NCBI GenBank assembly: GCA_017860375.1
Contig: JAGDMB010000045.1
Span: 1 to 11,812 of the forward strand
Direction of reading: 5' to 3'
From: Bacteroidota bacterium
Lineage (GTDB): Bacteria > Bacteroidota > Bacteroidia > Bacteroidales > UBA10428
Length of the DNA: 11,812 nt
In this document: in pieces, positions 1 through 7,851 of the stretch
Layout of the letters: the number at the start of each line of letters is the position of its first letter
How positions within the stretch are numbered: the first letter of the stretch is position 1
The notes under the pieces: model-generated
The model's database searches: none
The model's input: the letters and a program-made list of their open reading frames with translations, nothing else
What the model was told of the DNA's origin: nothing
Made by a program: the position numbers and the translations under genes

Positions 1-49
1 CCGGAGTAGGGTACGGCATATTGATTTACTGGTTTAATAAATAAAATCC

Positions 50-613
50 ATGGGTAAACCAATTCTAATCGCATTCGCAGGCAACTATGATTCAACAAAG
101 GAAATTGCCCAGTATATAGCGGGAATCATCACCCGGATGGGGGGTATTGTGGAAGTGAAAGGGGTGGAGGAGATCAGAAGCCTGGCAAAGTACGATGCAG
201 TGATCATAGGAAGTGCCGCGCGCATGGACAAACTGCTCGGAAAGACCCTGCGGTTTGCACGCCGTCATGCAGACGAACTCCGTCAGAAGATCACCGCTTA
301 TTTTGTTACCTGCATAACCATGAAAAACAATACGCCCGAAAACAGGGAAAAGGCCACTGGATTTTTACAGCCTTTGTGCAGGATTAAAGAACCCGTCGGA
401 CTGGGACTTTTTGGTGGCAAGCTTGAATACAGCAAAATAGGATTTCTTTGGAAAGCAATCGCACGACAGGATAAAACCGGGTATATGGTGGAAGGCGATT
501 TCCGCGACTGGGCGCAGATAAAGGCCTGGGCCATGGATATCGGTCCCCGGCTATTGGACCCGAACTTCGCAGACGATACCATTACGAACCGGAATGAACT
601 TATATTCAAATGA
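50..613 (+). CDS. HemG-like flavodoxin-domain protein
   Basis: A 187-residue, single-domain, probably cytosolic protein of the flavodoxin-5/HemG type, close to the length of E. coli HemG (about 180 residues). The N-terminus gives a beta strand (ILIAFAG, residues 5-11) followed by a phosphate-binding-loop-like segment around residues 11-18 (GNYDSTKE), expected to hold the FMN phosphate. Family-like features follow: a VIIGSA strand, the YFVTCITMKNN strand at about 84-94, a GLGLFGGKLEYSK segment, an LWKAIAR helix, and the closing GDFRDWAQIKAWA. No signal peptide or membrane segment is visible. HemG proteins oxidise protoporphyrinogen IX with a quinone acceptor. Other members of this superfamily have unrelated or unknown redox roles, and no other haem gene lies nearby, so the exact reaction is not assigned. 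The ATG at 50 is preceded by an AT-rich leader with no Shine-Dalgarno, normal for Bacteroidota. It is 156 bases from the next gene, so an operon with it is uncertain. Confidence 0.88.
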   Translation: MGKPILIAFAGNYDSTKEIAQYIAGIITRMGGIVEVKGVEEIRSLAKYDAVIIGSAARMDKLLGKTLRFARRHADELRQKITAYFVTCITMKNNTPENREKATGFLQPLCRIKEPVGLGLFGGKLEYSKIGFLWKAIARQDKTGYMVEGDFRDWAQIKAWAMDIGPRLLDPNFADDTITNRNELIFK

Positions 614-769
614 GACAGGATAGGTTCAGGAATAACGATCCGTGATTTCAGGATTATCCGGTATCGGGATTATGGAATTTTAATTTTATTGCATCTTCTA
701 TACGGTCTTTGCCCCTTTGGTGATTATTGACCTTTTGGGGATTCATAAACGAATAAATACACCATCATC

Positions 770-3700
770 ATGAGACTTTTCAGTACAATTTTGGTTACCT
801 TATCACTGCTGCTGGGATCATATGCTGTCATGAACAATAAAACACAACAACCTGTGAAAAAGTTTGATTATGCTTCGTCCTGGAAAAAAGTCCAGGAATT
901 TGAGGACAAGGGATTACCGGAATCAGCGCTTGCCGTCGTGCATGAAATATATGCCGGTGCCAGGATGGAAAAGGATGCCCAGCAACTGGTAAAGGCGGTG
1001 ATCTTCAGAATGAAATATACCGATTACAAGGAAGAAGATTCCTTTGTCAAGAACCTTAACAGCCTTGAAGAAGAAATAAAAACAGCTGAATTTCCTGCGA
1101 AGCCGTTGTTGCATTCCATGCTGGCTGAAAGTTATTGGAATTACTACCGGAATAACCGCCGTCGTTTCGATGACCGCACAGAGACGATCCGTTTCGACAA
1201 TAACGACATAGCCACCTGGAGCCTCTCCAGGATCGTTCATGAAACCATGAAAAACTACCAGCTTTCCCTCGAAGACGCAGACCGCTTAAAAAAGGTTACG
1301 ATCAATCGGGTTGAAGAGGTGCTCACTGCAGGAAATGCCAAAGGAAGATCCTGCCGGCCCACCTTGTATGATTTCCTGGCTCATCGTGCGGTTGATTTCT
1401 ACATGGATGAAGAACCTTCGCTTATACAGCCTGCTTATGTGTTTACGATTCATTCAGCCGACTACCTCAAAGACGCGGAAACTTTCTGCCGGCTTTCTAT
1501 AGACACAAAGGATACATCCTCTTTTAAATACCATGCACTGAAGATTTTCCAGGACCTGATCCGCTTCCATCTTGACGATACTGAAAAGGAAGCCCTTGTT
1601 GATGTGGACCTGAAGCGGCTTCAATTTGTCAGCGATCATCTTACCCTTCCCGGCAAGGATGACCTTTACCTCGAAGCCTTGCAGCAGCTTGAACAAAAGA
1701 CCATAAATTCGGCCATATCCACGCAGATTACCTGCCGGATGGCAGAATTATGGAGGGAAAAGGGCCGACAATACAATGCCCTGCAGTCGGATGAACATAA
1801 ACTGGATTTACAAAAGGCGAATGACCTTTGTGAGGCCGCCATGAGGAGATTCCCAGGCTCCGACGGTGCTGCGCTGGCATATAACCTTCAGCAGGAAATC
1901 AAACAGAAAGACCTGTCCGTAATCATTGAAAAAGTGAATGTCCCCGATCATCCCTTTCGTGCACTGGTTAGTTACAGGAACTTCACAGGTCTTCACTGGA
2001 GGATGGTTCAGGTCAACCGCGAAGAGGTAAGGGCAGAACGCAAAAAATGGCAAAACAACTACGAGGTGGACCAGGAGGAAAAGTTCCTTGCACATTTCGT
2101 GTCCAAACCGGCAGTAAAAACGGGAATTCTGAATCTGCCCGATGACGGCGATTTTCAGGAGCACGCTGTGGAGATTGCTTTACCTGAGTTGGCGGTTGGG
2201 GATTATATGGTCATTTTCAGTCCGGGCGCTGATTTTGCCTTGTCCGGAAACACACTTGCCTATGCATTCACCACGATATCTGACCTCAGCTATGTGCACC
2301 GCAATCTCGATGACGGAAGCACCGAATTGTATGTGCTGAACAGAACGACGGGTGAACCGGTATCCGGTGCCGGTGTTATGGTTCTGTCCAGGGTGTATAG
2401 CCCACGAGCACGCGATTACGAGGTGGAAAAGCTATCCCTTGTTTCGGATGTCAATGGGTACTGCCGGATCCCATACAGCAAGAATGTGAATTACTATCAA
2501 CGCAACAGTATGGGATTAGAGATTACACTGGGCAGGGATAAAATTAACACGATTGATATCGACAGCTATTATGAGCACGGGCAGATTTCACAATATCCCC
2601 ACCAAAAGCCGGTTTCATCCACAAGGACGGTATTTTTTCTGGACCGTTCGATTTACAGGCCCGGACAAACGCTGTTCTTCAAAGGATTGGTGGTTCAGTC
2701 AGACGAAAAGGATCCACGTGTGATTACCCGGCAAAAGTATACCGTCACCTTTTATGATGTCAACCAGCAGGTTGTGGCCAAACAGGAAGTTGTAACCAAT
2801 GATTACGGTACATTCAACGGATCATTCGTGACACCGTCCTCAGGGCTCACCGGACAAATGCACCTGCAGATCGACGACAACCGGTCGAGTACTGCCTGGT
2901 TTTCAGTGGAAGAATACAAAAGGCCGAAATTCGAAGTTAAATTCGAACCGGTCAAGGGCAGTTTCAAACTGGGAGAGACCATTAAAGCTACCGGACAGGC
3001 GCTGGCCTATTCCGGTGCAAGTATCGACGGGGCATCCGTAGTATACAGGGTGGTTCGCGAAGCACGTTTCCCCTGGTGGTGGTGGTGCTGGTACGGTTAT
3101 TACCCTGCGTCTCCCCGCATGGAAATAGCCAACGGGGTTGCCACAACCGATGCGGAAGGCAAATTCACCATTGAATTCAAAGCCATACCCGATGAAAGTG
3201 TGGATAAAAAGTCCGATCCAACTTTCGACTTTACCCTGACTGCTGATGTTACCGATATCAATGGGGAAACGCACAGCGGAAACGCATCGGTAAGTGTCGG
3301 GTACAAATCGCTTGTGCTGGGCGTGACCATCGGTAACCTTGACAAGGGGATTGCGGATGCATCGAAACAAAAATTCCCGGTTACCACAAAAAACCTTGCA
3401 GGAGAATTCGAACCGGTTGACGGGGTGATCCGGATATGGAAGCTCAGAAATCCCGACAGGGCATTCCGGGAGCGGATGTGGAAACGGCCCGATAAAACGG
3501 TGATGAGCCGCGAAGAATTCTACCGCAGTTTTCCCCATGACCTCTATGAGGAAGAAAACAATTTCTATAAATGGGAAAAGGAAAAGGAAGTGTTTATCCT
3601 GAATTTTAACGCTTCAGCCCTGAAGGAATTTTCGCTACCCCAACTGGAAGAATGGAAAACCGGAAAATACCTCCTTGAGATCTCCGCAAAAGACCATTTT

Positions 3701-6700
3701 GGGCAGGATGTTAAAGAAGTGGCTTATTTTGATGTACTGGATTCTGAGAATAAAAATATTCCCTATCCCTCTGTTCACCGGTTCACGGTTATGAAAGCAT
3801 CCTGCGAACCGGGTGAAAAAGCCCTGATCGTCGCCGGAAGCTCGGAAAAGATCAATGCGCTCTATGAGGTGGAACAGGACGGAATGATCCTTGAAAAAAA
3901 GCGAATTCGGCTTGATAATGAAAACCAAATCCTTGAAATTCCCATTAAGGAAGAATTCCGGGGCAATATTGCGGTACACTACACCATGGTGAAGGACAGC
4001 AGACTTTACCATGAAACGGCTGTCATTCAGGTACCTTATACCAACAAACAACTGGATATTCAGTTTGAAACCTTCCGCGATAAACTGCAGCCCGGGCAAA
4101 CAGAGCAATGGAAGATAAAAGTCACCGGTAAAAAAGCCGACCCGGTAATGGCCGAGATGGTAGCCACGCTGTATGATGCTTCCCTCGACGTTTTTCGTCC
4201 CCACAGCTGGTATGCATCTTTTTATAATTCTATGAATGCCCGGTTGCAGTGGCAAAGCAGGAACGGATTCGAACAAGCCTCATTCAGAAATGTGGATAAG
4301 GGGTGGAACGCATTTGATCCCCGCGGATACGAAGGGCCTGATTATGATGATCTGAACTGGTTTGGGCTGGATATGTACGGAGGATATAGGACATGGGGAG
4401 TGGCAGCGGAATCCGTTCCCCTCGCCATGGAAATGGATGTGGCAAAAGGAGCAACACGCCAGAAGATGGCCCGGATGGAAACCACGGATGAGGTGAAGTA
4501 TGTTGAGACGGCTGTTCAGGCCGTGGAGGCAAGAACGGTTGCAGAAGATGCCGGACAAAGTGATATTTCCGAACAGCCCGGGCCGGATCTGGGAGATGTA
4601 AAAATCCGAAAAAACTTCAACGAAACCGCATTTTTCTTTCCAACCCTTCAAACCGATGAGAACGGTGAGGTGATTCTGAATTTCACAGTCCCTGAAGCAT
4701 TGACACGCTGGAAGATGATGGGTTTTGCACACACACCGGAACTGGCATCCGGCAGTATTATAAAGGAGGTTGTCACACAGAAGGACCTGATGGTGGTACC
4801 CAATTCGCCGCGTTTTTTCAGGGAAAACGACCGGATGGTATTTGCAGCCAAGGTCAGCAGCCTTGTTGACAGCAAACTCACCGGACAGGCTCAGCTTGAG
4901 TTTTTTGATGCACTTACCATGAAACCGGTCGATGCTTCGATGAAAAATTCCCAAAACATAAAGGAATTCAGCCTGGAACCGAAACAGAGTGCGGGAGTGG
5001 AATGGCTTATCGAGATCCCCGAAGGATTGCAGGCTATACTCTACAGGATTAAAGCACGGGCCGGGAATTATTCCGACGGAGAAGAAATGGTCATCCCCGT
5101 AGTAACCAACCGCATGCTGGTGACCGAAACACTTCCTTTGCCCATACGGGGTAAACAAACGAAGAATTTCCGGCTGGAAAAGCTGTTGGATCAGTCCTCA
5201 TCCACCTTGCGGAATCACCGGTATACCCTGGAATTCACCTCCAATCCTGCCTGGTATGCCGTGCAGGCACTGCCCTATCTGATGGAATATCCGTATGAAT
5301 GCACCGAACAGCTGTTTTCGAGGTTCTACGCCAATTCCATTGCTTCGCATATCGCCGCTTCCAATCCGAAGATCAAAAGAGTATTCGATATCTGGGCAAC
5401 CATTCAGCCGGATGCCCTGTTATCAAACCTTGAAAAAAATCAGGAATTGAAATCGGCCTTGCTGGAAGAAACTCCCTGGGTGCTGAATGCAAAGGATGAA
5501 AGCCAGCGTAAACGGAATGTTGCGTTGTTGTTTGACCTGAACCGGATGGCCAGTGAACAGGAGCGCGCCATGAAAAAGTTGCAGGAAGCCCAGCTGGGGA
5601 ATGGTGGATTCACCTGGTTCCCCGGATTACCGGATGACCGGTATATCACGCAACACATTACCGCCGGGTTGGGTCACCTGGATGTGCTTGGTGTTAAAAC
5701 GGTAAGGGAGGATACCCGATCCTGGCAGATGGTGAAAAAGTCACTGGACTATCTGGATCAAAAGATGCAGGATCATTATGAGAACCTGAAAGCCCAGGCT
5801 AAAAAAGGCCTTCTGAAACTTGAGGACAACAACCTCGATGGTGTCGAAATCCATTACCTGTATACTCGGAGCTATTTTACGGATATCGCCATCGAAAGCC
5901 GGTACAGGGAAGGTTTTGATTATTTCTCGGGACAGGCAAAGAAATATTGGCTGCAACATGATATTTATATGCAGGGCATGATCGCACTGGCCCTGCATCG
6001 GTTCGGAACCACTGAAATTCCCGCGGCCATTATCAAGTCATTGAATGAACGCGCCCTCCATTCCGATGAAATGGGGATGTACTGGAAAACCGGACGCGGA
6101 TATTTCTGGTACCAGGCGCCGGTCGAGACACAAGCCTTGATGATCGAAGTGTACGATGAGGTGGCGAACAATAAAAATGCCGTGGAAGACCTGAAAGTAT
6201 GGCTGCTGAAACAGAAACAAACGCAGGACTGGCGGACGACCAAGGCAACATCCGAAGCCTGTTATGCGTTGCTGCGAAGAGGTACCGATGTGCTGGCGTC
6301 CGACACGCTGGCCGAGATCACGGTTGGAAAGGAGAAGATAAATCCCTATCAGCGTCAGGATACAAAAGTGGAGGCGGGGACAGGGTATTTCAAGACAGCC
6401 TGGACGGGGCCTGAGATCAGCCGCGAAATGGGGAACATAACCGTGGCCAAAAAGGATGATGGCGTAGCCTGGGGAGCTGTTTACTGGCAATACTTTGAGC
6501 AGCTCGATAAGATCACCCTGGCAGAAACACCTTTAGCCCTCAAAAAACAACTCTTCCTTCAGCAAGCTACCGATCGGGGTCCCGTGATCACGCCTGTAAG
6601 CGAAAGCACCCGGCTGCATCCGGGTGACCTTATAAAGGTCAGAATTGAACTGCGCGTGGACCGGAACATGGAATACGTGCATTTAAAAGATATGCGTGCC

Positions 6701-6949
6701 GCAGGTTTTGAACCGGTCGAAACCCTTTCCGGTTATAAATTTCAGGATGGGTTATACTACTATGAGAGTCCCCGCGACCTGGCCGTCAATTTCTTTATTG
6801 GCTATCTGCCAAAGGGAACCTATGTGTTTGAATACCCGCTGAGGGTTTCGCTGAAAGGCGATTTCTCCAACGGCATTACAACCATTCAGTGCATGTATGC
6901 ACCTGAATTTTCAAGCCATTCCGAAGGGATCAGGGTGAAGGTGGAATAA
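770..6949 (+). CDS. Large bacterial alpha-2-macroglobulin with intact thioester motif
   Basis: A 2059-residue bacterial alpha-2-macroglobulin, a periplasmic protease trap thought to protect the envelope from foreign proteases. Residues 1-20 form a signal peptide (hydrophobic ILVTLSLLLGSYA) with no lipobox cysteine, unlike the lipoprotein ECAM/YfhM of E. coli. Residues about 30-380 are mostly helical and charged, an N-terminal extension I recall from Bacteroidota members. Macroglobulin (MG) beta domains run from about 385. An MG2 core is marked by FFLDRSIYRPGQ at 622-633. A Trp-rich loop sits at 769-774. A low-complexity, charged segment at about 1212-1278 is the likely bait region, directly before the hallmark IRKNFNETAFF (1279-1289). 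The thioester domain carries CTEQ with Cys1511 and Gln1514, matching the CxEQ consensus that forms the reactive Cys-Gln thioester. The C-terminal MG10/receptor-binding-like domain starts near 1937 and ends in the family-typical YAPEFSSHSEGI. The partner penicillin-binding protein PbpC is not beside it in this window. The family call is very secure. Trapping activity is inferred from the intact motif. Confidence 0.96.
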   Translation: MRLFSTILVTLSLLLGSYAVMNNKTQQPVKKFDYASSWKKVQEFEDKGLPESALAVVHEIYAGARMEKDAQQLVKAVIFRMKYTDYKEEDSFVKNLNSLEEEIKTAEFPAKPLLHSMLAESYWNYYRNNRRRFDDRTETIRFDNNDIATWSLSRIVHETMKNYQLSLEDADRLKKVTINRVEEVLTAGNAKGRSCRPTLYDFLAHRAVDFYMDEEPSLIQPAYVFTIHSADYLKDAETFCRLSIDTKDTSSFKYHALKIFQDLIRFHLDDTEKEALVDVDLKRLQFVSDHLTLPGKDDLYLEALQQLEQKTINSAISTQITCRMAELWREKGRQYNALQSDEHKLDLQKANDLCEAAMRRFPGSDGAALAYNLQQEIKQKDLSVIIEKVNVPDHPFRALVSYRNFTGLHWRMVQVNREEVRAERKKWQNNYEVDQEEKFLAHFVSKPAVKTGILNLPDDGDFQEHAVEIALPELAVGDYMVIFSPGADFALSGNTLAYAFTTISDLSYVHRNLDDGSTELYVLNRTTGEPVSGAGVMVLSRVYSPRARDYEVEKLSLVSDVNGYCRIPYSKNVNYYQRNSMGLEITLGRDKINTIDIDSYYEHGQISQYPHQKPVSSTRTVFFLDRSIYRPGQTLFFKGLVVQSDEKDPRVITRQKYTVTFYDVNQQVVAKQEVVTNDYGTFNGSFVTPSSGLTGQMHLQIDDNRSSTAWFSVEEYKRPKFEVKFEPVKGSFKLGETIKATGQALAYSGASIDGASVVYRVVREARFPWWWWCWYGYYPASPRMEIANGVATTDAEGKFTIEFKAIPDESVDKKSDPTFDFTLTADVTDINGETHSGNASVSVGYKSLVLGVTIGNLDKGIADASKQKFPVTTKNLAGEFEPVDGVIRIWKLRNPDRAFRERMWKRPDKTVMSREEFYRSFPHDLYEEENNFYKWEKEKEVFILNFNASALKEFSLPQLEEWKTGKYLLEISAKDHFGQDVKEVAYFDVLDSENKNIPYPSVHRFTVMKASCEPGEKALIVAGSSEKINALYEVEQDGMILEKKRIRLDNENQILEIPIKEEFRGNIAVHYTMVKDSRLYHETAVIQVPYTNKQLDIQFETFRDKLQPGQTEQWKIKVTGKKADPVMAEMVATLYDASLDVFRPHSWYASFYNSMNARLQWQSRNGFEQASFRNVDKGWNAFDPRGYEGPDYDDLNWFGLDMYGGYRTWGVAAESVPLAMEMDVAKGATRQKMARMETTDEVKYVETAVQAVEARTVAEDAGQSDISEQPGPDLGDVKIRKNFNETAFFFPTLQTDENGEVILNFTVPEALTRWKMMGFAHTPELASGSIIKEVVTQKDLMVVPNSPRFFRENDRMVFAAKVSSLVDSKLTGQAQLEFFDALTMKPVDASMKNSQNIKEFSLEPKQSAGVEWLIEIPEGLQAILYRIKARAGNYSDGEEMVIPVVTNRMLVTETLPLPIRGKQTKNFRLEKLLDQSSSTLRNHRYTLEFTSNPAWYAVQALPYLMEYPYECTEQLFSRFYANSIASHIAASNPKIKRVFDIWATIQPDALLSNLEKNQELKSALLEETPWVLNAKDESQRKRNVALLFDLNRMASEQERAMKKLQEAQLGNGGFTWFPGLPDDRYITQHITAGLGHLDVLGVKTVREDTRSWQMVKKSLDYLDQKMQDHYENLKAQAKKGLLKLEDNNLDGVEIHYLYTRSYFTDIAIESRYREGFDYFSGQAKKYWLQHDIYMQGMIALALHRFGTTEIPAAIIKSLNERALHSDEMGMYWKTGRGYFWYQAPVETQALMIEVYDEVANNKNAVEDLKVWLLKQKQTQDWRTTKATSEACYALLRRGTDVLASDTLAEITVGKEKINPYQRQDTKVEAGTGYFKTAWTGPEISREMGNITVAKKDDGVAWGAVYWQYFEQLDKITLAETPLALKKQLFLQQATDRGPVITPVSESTRLHPGDLIKVRIELRVDRNMEYVHLKDMRAAGFEPVETLSGYKFQDGLYYYESPRDLAVNFFIGYLPKGTYVFEYPLRVSLKGDFSNGITTIQCMYAPEFSSHSEGIRVKVE

Positions 6950-6953
6950 TAGG

Positions 6954-7040
6954 TTCATACATTACCATTCTGTGAGCCAACAACTTTTTGGTACGATAGT
7001 TGCAACAGAATGCTATTATTTAACGTATTATAGGTATGAA
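6954..7040. repeat. Nested imperfect palindrome after the macroglobulin gene
   Basis: Three inverted-repeat pairs are nested around one centre, starting five bases after the macroglobulin stop codon. The outer pair is TTCATAC (6954-6960) with GTATGAA (7034-7040). The middle pair is CATTCTGT (6966-6973) with ACAGAATG (7005-7012). The inner pair is CAACT (6981-6985) with AGTTG (6998-7002). The arms are perfect, but the spacers between tiers differ in length on the two sides. The structure could fold in RNA as part of the macroglobulin 3' end, or act as a DNA dyad. No U-run follows it directly, so it is not a standard intrinsic terminator. It contains the sigma-54-like element described separately. 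Confidence 0.55.
6989..7004 (+). promoter_or_regulatory. Candidate sigma-54 (RpoN) -24/-12 promoter
   Basis: The sequence TGGTACG-N4-TTGCA fits the sigma-54 consensus TGGYACG-N4-TTGCW at every specified base, with the invariant GG at 6990-6991 and GC at 7002-7003 in correct spacing. Transcription would begin near 7014-7016 and run toward the AcpH-family gene at 7170, giving an untranslated leader of about 155 bases. An enhancer-binding protein would be expected to bind further upstream, inside the 3' end of the macroglobulin gene. I could not identify such a site. The match is seen directly; use as a promoter is inference. Confidence 0.5.
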
Positions 7041-7071
7041 TCTTGTAGCTAAAACCAAAACTTTATCCTTG

Positions 7072-7087
7072 TGTGATTTTTTTCACA
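7072..7087. promoter_or_regulatory. CRP/FNR-type dyad TGTGA-N6-TCACA
   Basis: A perfect two-fold symmetric site made of TGTGA and TCACA separated by six T residues. This matches the classical CRP half-sites and spacing of gammaproteobacteria. Bacteroidota also encode CRP/FNR-family regulators, though their site preferences are less well known. It lies 83 bases before the AcpH-family start and about 60 bases upstream of the start predicted for the weak housekeeping promoter at 7106-7134, a spacing compatible with activation. The same bases could form a small stem with a T-rich loop in RNA, so a regulator site is not proven. Confidence 0.35.
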
Positions 7088-7105
7088 GGTATGCACAATG
7101 TTGTG

Positions 7106-7134
7106 TTGAAGTTGTATTTATTATAATATCTTTA
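7106..7134 (+). promoter_or_regulatory. Possible Bacteroidota-type housekeeping promoter for the AcpH gene
   Basis: A TTG at 7106-7108 is followed after 18 bases by TATCTTTA at 7127-7134. The latter matches seven of eight positions of the Bacteroidota -7 element TAnnTTTG. Transcription would start near 7140, about 30 bases before the ATG at 7170. The region is AT-rich, so chance matches are common and this is a weak call. Confidence 0.3.
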
Positions 7135-7169
7135 CAAACATCGCGTTCAATACGATAACCTGACCCTGC

Positions 7170-7787
7170 ATGAACTACCTGGCCCACATATACCTTTCGG
7201 GAGATGATGAAGAGATCATCATCGGTAATTTCATTGGGGATTTTGTAAAAGGTCAGCAGTTCAATCAATATACGCAAATGATACGGAAAGGAATCATCCT
7301 GCACCGGTACATCGATTCCTTCACCGATACCCATGCCATTGTCAGACGCAGCAAGGCAAGACTCAACGAAGAGTATCACAAATATTCAGGCATCATCATC
7401 GATATTCTGTACGATCATTTCCTTGTTAAAAACTGGTTGAATTACAGCAATGCGCCGCTTGATGAATTCATAAAAAAATTCTTTACCCTGGCCAACCGGT
7501 ATTTTGATCTGTTGCCCGAAAGCGTTAAATTCTTTTTGCCCTCCTTTATTAAAAACAATTGGATCAAGATGTACGATACCGTGGAGGGAATACAGGAAGT
7601 TTTACTTCGTATGTCAAGCCGCACAAGCCTTCCTGATAACACAAAACTGGGCGTGGTAGTATTGCGGCGCGATTACGAACTGTTTGAAGCGGAATTCCAG
7701 GCCTATTTTCCGGCCCTCATTGGCTATGTTTCCAAAACCTTTGGGATTGCGCTGGAAGGTCCAAAATTACTCAAGGAAGCGGAGTGA
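7170..7787 (+). CDS. acpH: ACP phosphodiesterase (AcpH/DUF479) family protein
   Basis: A 205-residue, cytosolic, mainly helical protein of the acyl-carrier-protein phosphodiesterase family, close to E. coli AcpH in length. AcpH removes the 4'-phosphopantetheine arm from holo-ACP, giving apo-ACP, in a metal-dependent reaction of the HD-like type. Family signatures appear in order: MNYLAHIYL at the very N-terminus (Asn2, His6), GNFIGDFVKG at 19-28 (Asp24), the HRYIDSFTD segment at 45-53 (His45, Asp49, Asp53), and DILYDHFLVKNW at 78-89 (Asp78, Asp82, His83). All the expected acidic and His positions are present, so an active enzyme is plausible. The start is fixed by the conserved MNYLAH. The gene sits alone 220 bases after the macroglobulin gene and is convergent with copA, 64 bases away. 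Whether Bacteroidota members act on ACP has, as far as I know, been inferred rather than shown. Confidence 0.87.
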   Translation: MNYLAHIYLSGDDEEIIIGNFIGDFVKGQQFNQYTQMIRKGIILHRYIDSFTDTHAIVRRSKARLNEEYHKYSGIIIDILYDHFLVKNWLNYSNAPLDEFIKKFFTLANRYFDLLPESVKFFLPSFIKNNWIKMYDTVEGIQEVLLRMSSRTSLPDNTKLGVVVLRRDYELFEAEFQAYFPALIGYVSKTFGIALEGPKLLKEAE

Positions 7788-7851
7788 AACCTGTGTTTAT
7801 GTGGCGTCATCCCCTTTTCTGCATTTCCTGCCCTGACTTCAGCCGGTGCGT
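7788..7851. other. Convergent intergenic spacer
   Basis: This 64-base gap separates the stop of the AcpH-family gene from the stop of copA on the opposite strand. I see no strong GC-rich stem with a following T-run on either strand, so how the two convergent transcripts end is not evident from sequence. A 4-base GTCA/TGAC pairing is present but too weak to call a terminator. Confidence 0.5.

Noticed and set aside
614..769. Possible promoter or terminator between the flavodoxin and macroglobulin genes
   Set aside because: I saw short repeats of GGATTAT and AT-rich runs, but no good TTG/TAnnTTTG pair, no sigma-54 pattern and no stable stem followed by Ts.
4280..5158. Long antisense open frame (292 codons) inside the macroglobulin gene
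   Set aside because: It lies wholly opposite a strongly supported coding region, is rich in Cys, His and Phe without domain pattern, and resembles no family I know. The same applies to the minus-strand frames at 2903-3538 and 3635-4276.
7067..7089. Intrinsic terminator made from CCT-GTG and CAC-AGG around a T-rich loop
   Set aside because: The T-run is in the loop rather than after the stem, and the stem needs a bulge. The symmetric TGTGA-N6-TCACA reading explains the bases better.
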